Part shown: positions 43,170 through 51,231 of the stretch, piece after piece
How positions within the stretch are numbered: position 1 is the stretch's first letter
How the letters are laid out: every line of letters begins with the position of its first letter
Assembly: GCF_001556045.1 (NCBI RefSeq)
Contig: NZ_LSIC01000050.1
Location: 43,191-107,190 of the forward strand
Reading direction: 5' to 3'
Length of the DNA: 64,000 bases
Source: Bradyrhizobium sp. CCH5-F6
GTDB lineage: Bacteria > Pseudomonadota > Alphaproteobacteria > Rhizobiales > Xanthobacteraceae
The notes under the pieces: generated by a model
Databases searched by the model: none
What the model saw: only the letters and a program-made list of their open reading frames with translations
What the model was told of the DNA's origin: nothing
Made by a program: the position numbers and the translations under genes

Positions 43170-44366
43170 ATGACTATGATTACCTTGGACCGTAACGAGC
43201 AGCCGGTTTCCAGCGGATTTCGCGTGGACTTATCGCGCGGCGAGCGCGTCGGCCGCGTGTCTTCGCAGTGGTTTTCCCGCCCCGATGACGAGCGTTATCT
43301 CAGCCTGACCGACCTTCATGACGCTGTCCACCGCCGCGCCGATTGCGCCCAAACCCGGACCGTGGAAAGCCGCGCCGTGCGGGTTGAGGCAAGCCGCGAC
43401 GATGCGGAGCGGCTCGCCTTGATGGTGCCGGGCCGCAGCGAGCCGGTCCTGCCGACGCATTGGAGCTTTGGGCAGTTGTGCAGCCTTGTCGGCGCCCCGA
43501 CCTCTTACATGCGGCAGCTTCCTGCGCCGCTCGCCGGGATCAACCTGCAACACGGTCTGCTGTCACATCGCGTAGAGCTATTGAAGACATTGGAAGCCGA
43601 TGATGGGCGGGTCGAGCTTCGCGCGGTGACTGGACCAGACTACGGGCGTATCTGGGATCATGAACTGACGGCCGCTGTGATGAAGATCGCCGGCAACGGG
43701 ACTGGCGACACGAGGTGGAAGGTCCCGGGGGTGCTGGATTGGGCGACCATGACCCACAATCCGTTCGTCGACATCACCAAGGAGACGACGACGCTTTACG
43801 CCAGCGACCGCGACGTCTTCCTGTTTCTGGTGGACGATACCAACCCGATTGAAGCGGGACGGTTACCCGATGGATCGCCGGATTTGTTTTTCCGGGGGTT
43901 TTATTGCTGGAATAGCGAGGTCGGCAGCAAGACGCTAGGCATTGCGAGCTTCTATCTTCGCGCGGTCTGCATGAATCGCAATCTCTGGGGTGTCGAGAAT
44001 TTCGAGCAAATCACCATCCGGCATTCCAAATTTGCGGCGCAGCGCTTTGCGCACGAGGCAACACCGGCGCTGACGAATTTCGCCAACTCCTCGCCCGCTC
44101 ACTTCGTCGCAGGTATCAAGTCGGCGCGAGAACGGGTCGTTGCTCGCAACGAAGAGGATCGGGATGGTTTCCTCCGCAAGCGCGGCTTCTCCAAGACGGA
44201 GACCGCCAAGATCATTGAAACTGTCCTGCATGAAGAAGGCCGGCCGCCGGAAAGCGTTTTCGATTTCGTGCAGGGGATCACGGCGCTGGCCCGCGGCAGG
44301 GCGCATCAGGATGCGCGGCTTGAGCTTGAGGGCAAAGCGAAACGATTGTTGGAGCAGGCCGCCTGA
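43170..44366 (+). CDS. DUF932 family protein
   Basis: 398 aa from ATG at 43170 with AAGGAG upstream. It contains SFGQLCSLVGAPTSYMRQLPAPLAGINLQHGL near residue 100, VTGPDYGRIWDHELTAAVMKIAG, the LFLVDDTNPIEAG and FFRGFYCWNSEVGSKTLGIASFYLRAVCMNRNLWG blocks and a helical C-terminus (FLRKRGFSKTETAKIIETVLHEEGRPPESVFDFVQGITALAR). This is DUF932 of plasmid and phage origin, whose biochemical role is unknown. It shares its leader with the ParB-like gene. Confidence 0.93.
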   Translation: MTMITLDRNEQPVSSGFRVDLSRGERVGRVSSQWFSRPDDERYLSLTDLHDAVHRRADCAQTRTVESRAVRVEASRDDAERLALMVPGRSEPVLPTHWSFGQLCSLVGAPTSYMRQLPAPLAGINLQHGLLSHRVELLKTLEADDGRVELRAVTGPDYGRIWDHELTAAVMKIAGNGTGDTRWKVPGVLDWATMTHNPFVDITKETTTLYASDRDVFLFLVDDTNPIEAGRLPDGSPDLFFRGFYCWNSEVGSKTLGIASFYLRAVCMNRNLWGVENFEQITIRHSKFAAQRFAHEATPALTNFANSSPAHFVAGIKSARERVVARNEEDRDGFLRKRGFSKTETAKIIETVLHEEGRPPESVFDFVQGITALARGRAHQDARLELEGKAKRLLEQAA

Positions 44367-44377
44367 GCACCGCAGAA

Positions 44378-44406
44378 GCCGTGCAGCCGCTCCCTGGCTG
44401 CACGGC
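44378..44406 (+). terminator. Hairpin downstream of the DUF932 gene
   Basis: GCCGTGCAGCC and GGCTGCACGGC are perfect complements around GCTCCCT, 11 bases after the stop. No T run follows, so it may be an RNA-stabilising or partial terminator stem. Confidence 0.6.
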
Positions 44407-44579
44407 AGATGCTCCGCCTGGGGAGAATCTCGAATTTTTCCGCCGATCCGGCTGGCCGGACCGGCGGTTGACGCGTAGCCGCGCCCGCTGCTCGCCGGGC
44501 CTGACGGCCCGGCTCGCGAGGAAGAATGGCCCGACCCTTAAGGAGGAATTCTCATTTCAAGAACACGAGCACCACTGCC

Positions 44580-44643
44580 ATGAAGTTTCAGCTTGGCGAT
44601 GCTGCGGCGATCACTCCTGGTCAAGTCGTTCTCGACGACGTTC
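44580..44643 (+). pseudogene. Truncated start of an unidentified gene
   Basis: ATG at 44580 reads MKFQLGDAAAITPGQVVLDD and then runs on only by reading the coupling-protein gene antisense. AAGGAGGA lies about 36 bases upstream, too far to be its RBS. It looks like a new gene after DUF932 that was cut off where the traG segment begins, marking an old recombination joint. Confidence 0.4.
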
Positions 44644-44644
44644 C

Positions 44645-46279
44645 TCAGCGCTGCTCGGAGACGATAAGATTCGTCAATCGGGAATCGTTGTGGGCGGTCT
44701 TGCGCAAGATCATCGGCCGCTTGGCGTACCGCTTGCTGTTGGGAAACACGATAACATCCGTTGTCGGAACCTGACCGACGCCGTCCTCCGTCATCAGACG
44801 CACCGCCTTCGGCTGAAACGCCCGAGAGATATTGCCTGTTTTCTCGTCGGTGGTCTCGACCATGTCCATCAGGGTGAAGTCGCCGATTGACCGCGAGAGG
44901 AATTCGCGTTCATCCGGATCGGTGAGCGGCAGATCGGAGTAGGTGGTGAACTCCGCCGTGTTCAGCAGCGTACGGGCGCCCTCCGCACCGTAGACGTCGA
45001 TAATCTGGCTGCGGCTTTGCCAGAAGGTCCAGAGCCGAAGATTTTGTCCAGGCAGCTCGCCGGCAGCGATCAGGAGTTCCTTGAAGCGGCCAAGCGTCGC
45101 CGCCTCGTCGATGAAGCACACGATCGGCTCTCGAGCCCGGCGTCGCCGGACTGCGGTGAAGAGTTCGCATAGCAACCATCGCGTCAGCGGCGTCAGCGTT
45201 TCCATGTCCTCCGCCGGCAACGTGACGAACAGGTCTACGTTGCCGGACGTCACGTCCGACATGGAAAAACTGCTTTCATCGGTCAGACGCTGTAATCTTT
45301 CATCGGCGCACCAACTGAAGGCCTGGGCCGCGGTCGACAGAATCGAATCCCGCCCTTTCGGCTCCATAGCGAGCACGGCCTTGGCGGCCGCCGCGGCCAC
45401 TCCTTTCAAAGGCGCAAGCGCGTTTTCGAAGTGAGGAAGGTTCGACAACAGCCATGCGGCACATTTGGGCGTCGGGCGCTTGATGTCATCCGCGACCAGG
45501 AACGCCCCCACGATGACGTCGACCGCGCGGTTCTGAAAGTAAACCGCCTCACCCTGCGCCTGCTCTGGTAGGAGGGAGCGAGCGATCCGCTGCAGATGGA
45601 GGATGTCCTTGGAATCGACTTCCGCAAGCGGATTCCACGTGTCCGTCCCACCGACAATGTTGATGGGATCGAGGCAATGCACCGTGCGACCGAGCGCGCG
45701 CCGACGGGCGGCGACGGCGCGATAAGCCTCACCTTTCGGATCGATGACAACGGCCGGTCCGCACCAGCCCTTATTGTCGGGTACGGCGAGATTGGGAATC
45801 AGCAGCCCCGATGTCTTACCCGTGCGCGGCGGCGCGACAGTGATGAGGCTGCTTTCGGTCGAGACGCGGATCGGCCGACGGGTGTCGGGATCGAGGCCCA
45901 GCTCGAGGCCGATCCGCATGCGCGCCCGCTCTTTGCGGCTCGCCCACCGGGCATTGCCGTAGGTGCCGCGCGGGTCGCGCCGAGGTCCGTAGTTCGGCAC
46001 GAAGCACGCGACGAATGCCAGAAGTGGGCCAGCGACGATCCAGGCGAGAGCGGTCCTACCATATGGCCCAAGCGCCTTGGTCTGGCCGAACGCCATGTCA
46101 CGGTAGGCGAGAAGCGAATCCAGACCCCAGCTGTTTCGCATCGCGGTGAACCAGACAGAAGGAGGCTGGATCGTGTTTGGCCACAGCGAGGCGTCGAGGC
46201 CATGCACCGTGAATTCCGCAACGGGAAAGCCGAACAGGAAGGCCATGATGGTGAGCGGCACGAAGATCTTCCAGAACAT
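44645..46279 (-). CDS. traG: Type IV coupling protein, TraG/VirD4 family
   Basis: 544 aa from ATG at 46279 (MFWKIFVPLTIMAFLFGF), where AAGGAG is correctly placed. Two N-terminal membrane segments (about residues 5-25 and 75-98), then the RecA-like NTPase: YGNARWA, Walker A PPRTGKTSG near residue 150, AVVIDPKGEAY, the DPxNxxGGTDTWNPL motif, and Walker B VCFIDEAATLGRF near residue 395, FWQSRSQI, and PLTDPDEREFLSR near the end. It delivers relaxase-DNA to a type IV channel at the membrane. Somewhat shorter than Ti TraG (about 650 aa). It is last in the operon from 47605. Confidence 0.92.
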   Translation of the reverse strand: MFWKIFVPLTIMAFLFGFPVAEFTVHGLDASLWPNTIQPPSVWFTAMRNSWGLDSLLAYRDMAFGQTKALGPYGRTALAWIVAGPLLAFVACFVPNYGPRRDPRGTYGNARWASRKERARMRIGLELGLDPDTRRPIRVSTESSLITVAPPRTGKTSGLLIPNLAVPDNKGWCGPAVVIDPKGEAYRAVAARRRALGRTVHCLDPINIVGGTDTWNPLAEVDSKDILHLQRIARSLLPEQAQGEAVYFQNRAVDVIVGAFLVADDIKRPTPKCAAWLLSNLPHFENALAPLKGVAAAAAKAVLAMEPKGRDSILSTAAQAFSWCADERLQRLTDESSFSMSDVTSGNVDLFVTLPAEDMETLTPLTRWLLCELFTAVRRRRAREPIVCFIDEAATLGRFKELLIAAGELPGQNLRLWTFWQSRSQIIDVYGAEGARTLLNTAEFTTYSDLPLTDPDEREFLSRSIGDFTLMDMVETTDEKTGNISRAFQPKAVRLMTEDGVGQVPTTDVIVFPNSKRYAKRPMILRKTAHNDSRLTNLIVSEQR

Positions 46280-46283
46280 TTGA

Positions 46284-46865
46284 TTACTCCTTGCGTGCAA
46301 GCCGGCCGTAGGCTTCTGCCAACATGATGGCTTCGAGGTGGCCTTCTGCGGGCGACCACACCCGCAGCCGAACGTCTCCAGCTGTAGTCCGGCCCATCAC
46401 GACAACTGCCGTGTCGGTCGTCAGCCGACGAAGTTCGGTATGCCCATCCGGCAATGTCCAGATGAGGTCGAGGTCTCGGTCGAAATGAACCGTTGCGTAA
46501 CCGGTGTTGTGGACCGCGAAGCCGCCGATCATCATGGCGGGGATCGAGATCAGGGTGACCACCACCAAGCCCCGCCAATGGTAGCGCGCGTGCCGCAGTC
46601 CGGACCGCAAGGTGGCCCCGATCGCTCGAGGAAACCGGATGTGCCGCCGCGGCAACACGTCCGCGAGCGCGTGCTCCAGAACCTGACGGTCGGAGGGAAG
46701 CAGCGCCGGATCCTTCAAGCCCGCCAGCCGCGCGGCGGGATCCGGCAATGCCCGAAGTTCAGCGAGCTTGGCTGCGCTCGCCTGACGCACCTCGCGTTTC
46801 GACGCGTCGGCGTCTGCCTTCGCGTCGATGAACCGCTTGCGCAAAGTTTGCAGGCGCTTGCTCAT
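46284..46865 (-). CDS. Membrane protein of the transfer operon (TraM-like position)
   Basis: 193 aa from ATG at 46865, overlapping the stop of the upstream ATPase gene. It has a charged helical N-terminal third (MSKRLQTLRKRFIDAKADADASKREV), one membrane segment (GLVVVTLISIPAMMIGGFAV about residues 100-120), and a beta-rich C-terminal domain probably outside the membrane. It ends four bases before the coupling-protein start. No family recognised. In RP4, TraM occupies the same position after TraL, but sequence similarity is not claimed. Confidence 0.7.
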   Translation of the reverse strand: MSKRLQTLRKRFIDAKADADASKREVRQASAAKLAELRALPDPAARLAGLKDPALLPSDRQVLEHALADVLPRRHIRFPRAIGATLRSGLRHARYHWRGLVVVTLISIPAMMIGGFAVHNTGYATVHFDRDLDLIWTLPDGHTELRRLTTDTAVVVMGRTTAGDVRLRVWSPAEGHLEAIMLAEAYGRLARKE

Positions 46866-47605
46866 GACGCGAGCCACGTCGCAGCGGGCCGAACCGCTTC
46901 CATCACCGCGAGGCGGAACGCCTTGAGGTCGCTCACCATGCGCCGTGCCTCGTTGAAGCCGTACTCCTTCTGGAAGTCGGACGCCTTCAACTGCGGGATG
47001 GCATAGAGCCCGGTGGCCTGGAGGAAGCCGAGCGTGCGCGGTTCGAACCCGAACTTCGGCAGCACCGTGACATATGCGCCGTCGGCGACCCGCTTCAGCA
47101 TCGCGGGATCGACATCGCCCCGCAGCTTGTTCTCGACCACGAAGCGGGCCTTGGCCCAACGCTTCGACGCCGCCAACACCTTGGCGCCGTCGGTCAACGC
47201 GGCGGCATCGGCCGTTACCACCACGACCAGCGCCATCTCGATCCCGGTGTCGGCGATACCGGTGACGAACTCATCGTCGAACGAAGCAAGCAGCGATGAG
47301 GCGGTGTTGGCGCCGACGTCGATGATGGTCGGCAGCTCGGCGCCGACCATGGCGTTGATCGGCCCGTCGAACTCGGCACGGGCGGCCTGGCCGCCGGTAC
47401 GGTCGATGGATGCCCGGTCGGCACGCACCGGGAAATGCGAGACACGCTTCGGTCCCTTGGTCTTGCCGTGGTCGTATTCCAGGATTCGCGGCGTGGACTC
47501 GAGTTCGATGATCGGCGCGTCGGGCACAGCTTCCGCGACCCCGCGGGTGAGCGTGGACTTACCGACACCGCCGGTCTCCTGGGCAACAAGCAAAAGGCGT
47601 GGCAT
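46862..47605 (-). CDS. ParA/TraL-like Walker ATPase of the transfer operon
   Basis: 247 aa from ATG at 47605 (MPRLLLVAQETGGVGKSTLTRG) with a deviant Walker A GGVGKST at residues 12-18 and a later TIIDVGANTASSLLASFD (Walker B-like) and VVVTADAAALTDGAKVLAA. This fits the small ParA/StbB/TraL group encoded with relaxases rather than chromosomal ParA. RP4 TraL has nearly the same length (about 241 aa). It might help anchor or count element copies or assist the relaxosome. Preceded by the 17-base element motif (47700-47716). Confidence 0.85.
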   Translation of the reverse strand: MPRLLLVAQETGGVGKSTLTRGVAEAVPDAPIIELESTPRILEYDHGKTKGPKRVSHFPVRADRASIDRTGGQAARAEFDGPINAMVGAELPTIIDVGANTASSLLASFDDEFVTGIADTGIEMALVVVVTADAAALTDGAKVLAASKRWAKARFVVENKLRGDVDPAMLKRVADGAYVTVLPKFGFEPRTLGFLQATGLYAIPQLKASDFQKEYGFNEARRMVSDLKAFRLAVMEAVRPAATWLAS

Positions 47606-47699
47606 GGGAATGCTCCTGAGGCACTGAATGGCGAGCGCAATCCGGTTGCGGTCAGCCAAGTGGGTGAAGCAGGAGGTCTAGCGAGAAAGGCCGCTCCAG

Positions 47700-47716
47700 T
47701 TTGCAGACCAATTGAA
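47700..47716 (-). promoter_or_regulatory. Element motif copy 4 (upstream of the ParA/TraL-like gene)
   Basis: Minus strand TTCAATTGGTCTGCAAA, 94 bases upstream of the ATG at 47605. The last base differs from copies 1 and 3. Same orientation relative to the gene. Confidence 0.6.
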
Positions 47717-47734
47717 AATGGACTGTGAGGCCGG

Positions 47735-48214
47735 TCAGCGCTTGCCCAGCAGGTGGGCGTGTTTGGCAAGCTCAGCGCGACGGATCTCGTCCTCGCTGAT
47801 GGTCTGGCTCGGCAGGCTATCGCCGATCGGTCTGCCCATCTCGGGACTGAGAGAAACCGTTTTCCTGTTAGCCCGGCCGTGCTTTTGAAGGCGTTCCGGC
47901 AACCCTTTGACCCGATCTTGCACGGTGGCCTTGCCCTTGAGCTTCTCCGCGCGAGTTCTGATGTTGTGCATTAGCGCCGTCAGCCGTCGCCCCGTAATCG
48001 GCTGGCCCTCGCCTTGCGTGACGCCCTGAGCGGCCAGACCGCTGGCAATTTCGGTCCAGGTCGCACCGTCCTCACGGTGCAAGCGCTCAAGCTCGTCGAA
48101 ATTGCTTCGGATGACCTCGGTCGCGCCTGTCTTGATCTTGCCTATCGGCGAGGCGACGCGAGCAGCTTTGAGCCGCTTCATGTCGCCGCGCAGACGTTTC
48201 AGGTCGATATCCAT
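47735..48214 (-). CDS. Helical DNA-binding-like protein of the transfer operon (TraK-like position)
   Basis: 159 aa from ATG at 48214 (MDIDLKRLRGDMKRLKAARV). Basic and helical, with a possible HTH in FDELERLHREDGATWTEIASGLAAQGV and a second conserved-looking block GRRLTALMHNIRTRAEKLKGK, ending with a charged tail. Not recognised as a named family. The order (this gene, TraL-like ATPase, membrane protein, coupling protein) matches RP4 traK-traL-traM, where TraK binds oriT. A similar oriT-binding role is inferred only from position and basic character. Confidence 0.65.
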   Translation of the reverse strand: MDIDLKRLRGDMKRLKAARVASPIGKIKTGATEVIRSNFDELERLHREDGATWTEIASGLAAQGVTQGEGQPITGRRLTALMHNIRTRAEKLKGKATVQDRVKGLPERLQKHGRANRKTVSLSPEMGRPIGDSLPSQTISEDEIRRAELAKHAHLLGKR

Positions 48215-48889
48215 GATGCAGTACGTAGGTGGCGGAAGTTAACGGCGCCACCCGGGGGACACGCAGGGCCACACGTAAGCCGGGATAGGGCCAATTAACC
48301 ACCAACCGGATCGTGCAAAGTTGAACGATCGCGCGCTTCAAGCTCACGGTCGGCGGGCCCTCTAGGGCCGGCCGGAAGGGCGCCGCCTACGCTTTGCTGA
48401 AATCAGTATCCCAGGGGGGAGGAAGCGAGTTGCGGTCCAGCTTGAAGAGCCGGGCCGGGACACCGGTTCTTCAAGCTGGACGGCAGACGGTCGCCACCGT
48501 CGTACCAAGATGCTCTTTCTTCGCTTACTCGACGAGGCGGCCTGTCCGATTTCGGGCCCACCCACCTAGCGGGTGGGCCGCGCATGACCACCGAGGTCCG
48601 CAGTACGACCACTAACAACCACACGAAGGCCAGAGAAAGTACCATACAGAAGACCACTCAGATTTTGGGCACACCTGTGCATCTCCAACTTCGGAAAAGC
48701 CGAATGGGCTCTCAGAAGCCAAGCTGCCTTCAGCCTCGCTGTCAAGCACATGCTTGGACTAAAATGAGATCGACAGGCGGTGGGTGGCGATGACCTCTCC
48801 GAGGAGTGCGATTATCGCTTCTGCCGCGTAACGCTTTATTCCGCGCGGTCCGTTGCCAGATAAGCAGTTCGCGTGTCCGATGAAGCATC
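48215..48889. other. Gene-poor segment with two noteworthy structures
   Basis: No convincing gene. On the minus strand CCTATCC followed by CGGCTTACG (48292-48273) resembles the RP4 nic context CCTATCCTGCCCGGCTGACG with a few bases missing, next to the TraK-position gene. A strong inverted repeat GTCCAGCTTGAAGAGCCGG (48435-48453) against CCGGTTCTTCAAGCTGGAC (48463-48481) has one mismatch. Either could be part of oriT or a terminator. Neither is proven. Confidence 0.35.
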
Positions 48890-49090
48890 AGACCAATTGA
48901 TGCGCCCCGCTCTTGATTTCGACAAACCGCGTCGTCGGGCCGATCACGGCCTCGCAGATGGCCTCCGCGTCGACCGCATCATGCTTGCCGCGCTTGACGT
49001 ACGTCTTGAACTATCCGCCAGCATCAACCGCACCTCGTGTCCGAGCGCATCAGTTCGCGGCCCAATGATGAGCGGTGCCGCGGGTCTTCA
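48890..49090 (-). pseudogene. IS110-family transposase remnant
   Basis: The minus strand shows RGTAHHW and then, with frame changes, GHEVRLM and KTYVKRGKHDAVDAEAICEAV and IGPTTRFVEIK, which match the DEDD N-terminal domain of IS110/IS1111 transposases. At least two frameshifts and an early stop after HQLV rule out function. Both ends of the IS are gone. Confidence 0.7.
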
Positions 49091-49510
49091 CCAACCAATC
49101 CGACGGTAACCTTGTCGCGTCAAAACTCGTGAACCTGAAAAACATACCAGGCGAGATCAGTCGATCAGTCCAATGGTCACAGCCGGTGCCGCGGATGGCT
49201 TCGTTCAAGCGAATGTGACGAGGCTTTCGGCACATTCGATGCCGGTGACCGCCGCCACCACACCCATCACTGTGGATGGGTCCGCATGGCGGACCTTTTC
49301 TGACGTTGCGGCATTCGGTCGTTGCGGCCACCTGTCCGCCTTTGCTCACAGCCTCGTACTGATGGCTGTGCCTCCCAATGGTCCTGTAACCAACATTTCT
49401 TGACGTTGGACAGAACCAAGCCGAGGCGCGCCCCAACACCGAGCGCACCTCGCCGTGACTTCTAAGCACTACTTAGGTCAGACCTCATTGACGAGGTCGC
49501 GACTTAGGCA
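49091..49510. other. About 420 bases without an assignable gene
   Basis: Frames on both strands lack an RBS and known domains. The minus strand next to the IS110 remnant could be further decayed IS sequence. Nothing else seen. Confidence 0.35.
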
Positions 49511-49738
49511 TCAATGCCCATGCCCACCGCCATGCCCGTGACCACCATCATGTCCATGACCACCATCATGTCCATGGCCGCCGTCATGCCCATGGCCGCC
49601 ATCATGCCCGTGTCCATGGCCATGCAAAAGGCTGAAGAACTGGTCGTGCACGTCGTCTGCGGAGGCGGTAGTCGGAGCAAGCGCGGCGCCCCCAATCAAG
49701 CTTAAAGCTAGAAAAGCGATGATAGTCTTGCGTGACAT
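49511..49738 (-). CDS. Secreted His/Gly-rich repeat protein
   Basis: 75 aa from ATG at 49738 (MSRKTIIAFLALSLIGGAALA) with GGAG upstream and a signal peptide cut near residue 27 (TASA-DD). After DDVHDQFFSLL the whole C-terminus is a repeat of H-G-H-D-G-G-H-G (about five units, 18-base DNA repeats at 49514-49620). Such histidine runs bind Ni, Zn or Cu, so a periplasmic metal buffer is likely. It lies among IS remnants and 1.5 kb from a TonB-dependent receptor. The exact repeat number is likely to vary between strains. Confidence 0.7.
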   Translation of the reverse strand: MSRKTIIAFLALSLIGGAALAPTTASADDVHDQFFSLLHGHGHGHDGGHGHDGGHGHDGGHGHDGGHGHGGGHGH

Positions 49739-50116
49739 GAGACATCTCCAGAGTTTCGATTTGATGACCGACATCGTAAGGGAGAAGGCGTCTTCACCAC
49801 CGTTCTTCCAGCTTGGCCGATGTCGATTTCAACCTAGTGCAGCTCATCGTTCGCCGCTGTGATGAGCATCACACATGGTCTTTTTTGCAAAAGAACGGTC
49901 GCTATCCAATCCGGGATGGCGACGGCTGGTTAAAGTAGCCGCGTGACTGCCAAATCGAGAGATGCCGTGGGATGCCGTGCGCGCTTTGAGATTGCGCACG
50001 GACGCCTCACCATTCTTCGATCAGTCGTCCGTCGAAACGTCCACATGATGATCGCCAATGGCACGTGTCCGAACGGTGAGCCATCGGATTTCCCGGGCTG
50101 CGATCGCCCTCTGTCC
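49739..50116. other. Gene-free interval
   Basis: About 380 bases of lower-GC DNA with no frame having both RBS and protein-like character. It contains the presumed promoter of the His-rich gene. Nothing else recognised. Confidence 0.35.
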
Positions 50117-50390
50117 TCACGTCGCGGATAAGATTTTCAGCGGCCGCCCAGCGAGCCGATACTCCTGTTGATCGGCCAAACCGACACCCCCCACCTCCTG
50201 GCCCATGCGAGACATGGACGCGCGGGAAAAGGCGAGGGCAGCCGTCCGATTGCGATTGTACAAATGCTGGGGGCCGCAGTCCTTCGGCTGGTCGCCATGG
50301 CGTACCCAAAAGATGCCATTGAGCACACGACGGTCAATGCCACGCCGGACGCCGCGCAGCTTTTCGGCAGCATCGATTTAATGGCGGTCT
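50117..50390 (-). pseudogene. Probable IS5-family transposase N-terminal remnant
   Basis: The minus strand reads DRRVLNGIFWVRHGDQPKDC and LYNRN, similar to the N-terminal block of IS5 transposases (RRVLNGIFWVLRSGAPWRDLP and CYNRF). The reading frame is lost afterwards. It is inverted relative to the C-terminal IS5 remnant 200 bases away. Confidence 0.45.
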
Positions 50391-50584
50391 AATCGTAATT
50401 GCTGTACGGAGCGCACAATACAAGGCTCCCGTTTCGGAGCTTGGAACACCCTCGGGAAGAGCCGGGTGCGGGAAAGCCGCCCACCCGGCGCTGTAGGGTA
50501 AAGCCGAATGGCCAAGCTACTCGAACATGGTCATAGGCTTTTGGAAAAAAGTGCGCCTCGGTAGGCCGGCGACTGAAGCCGGAT

Positions 50585-51088
50585 CAGGGATGCACTGGCC
50601 GGCAGTCGTGACGCAACAGTGCAACGATCGATACCTCGATCGTCCTCGTGGAGCCTGCATCGCCCAGTACAATCAGCGAAATGTCGGTCGCTCACGAGGT
50701 CTTCTGACAAGCAAGAATTCATGCGGTGGCGAACAGCAATGGCCTGCCGGTGTATCGCGCACTCTCGCCCCCAAAAGAGGCGCGACAATCGTTTCCCGGT
50801 TCTTCACAACACTTTGCTTCCCCAAACGATGTTACTCGCAGATCACGGATATGGCGCGATTCGATCAGGGAGTTCGCTTGCGGACAAGGCACGTGGTGCA
50901 ATACTCCGCGTCGACGGAATCGCAAAAACCCGACCCGCTTCAGCCCGCTTCCATTGCGCTCGCAACTTGATCGGACAAAATTAGGAATTCGACGTGCCGC
51001 GACCAGTTACGACAAGCTCGTTGCCAGTTATCGGGCGTTCATCAAACTAGCACCAGCGACGGATTTGGCTGCCTGCAAAGAGATCTAA
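50585..51088 (+). pseudogene. IS5-family transposase C-terminal remnant
   Basis: With frame changes the plus strand gives IDTSIV, GRSRGLLTSK, HAVVNSNGLPVYRALSP, MLLADHGYGA, PRRRNRKNPTRFSP and ATSYDKLVASYRAFIKLA, in the exact order of IS5 (IS427-like) transposases, including the DDE-type D in LADHGY. Several frameshifts make it dead. It ends 140 bases before the TonB-dependent receptor gene. Confidence 0.75.
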
Positions 51089-51110
51089 TCTGGAGAGATT
51101 CTAAGTCCCT

Positions 51111-51129
51111 GATTTGATCGATTCAAATC
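51111..51129. promoter_or_regulatory. Palindrome upstream of the TonB-dependent receptor
   Basis: GATTTGA-TCGAT-TCAAATC is a perfect 7+5+7 inverted repeat about 100 bases before the receptor ATG. Iron-regulated receptors usually have an operator here, but the sequence does not match the Fur or Irr consensus that I know. Confidence 0.4.
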
Positions 51130-51231
51130 TGACAAGAAGCGTGATCGCATTGACCGATTTCGTCCCGCTCGATACGAGGAGCGTAGGGTTGCTCCCATGC
51201 GGACGATCAAAGGGAATATGCGGGGCGTAAG

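Noticed and set aside
48883..48902. Possible fifth copy of the 17-mer (CAGACCAATTGA)
   Set aside because: It matches only 12 bases and lies inside the IS110 remnant's coding sequence (codons for HQLV), not upstream of a gene.
49514..49620. CRISPR-like repeat array
   Set aside because: The periodicity is 18 bp, without spacers, and it encodes a His-Gly repeat protein.
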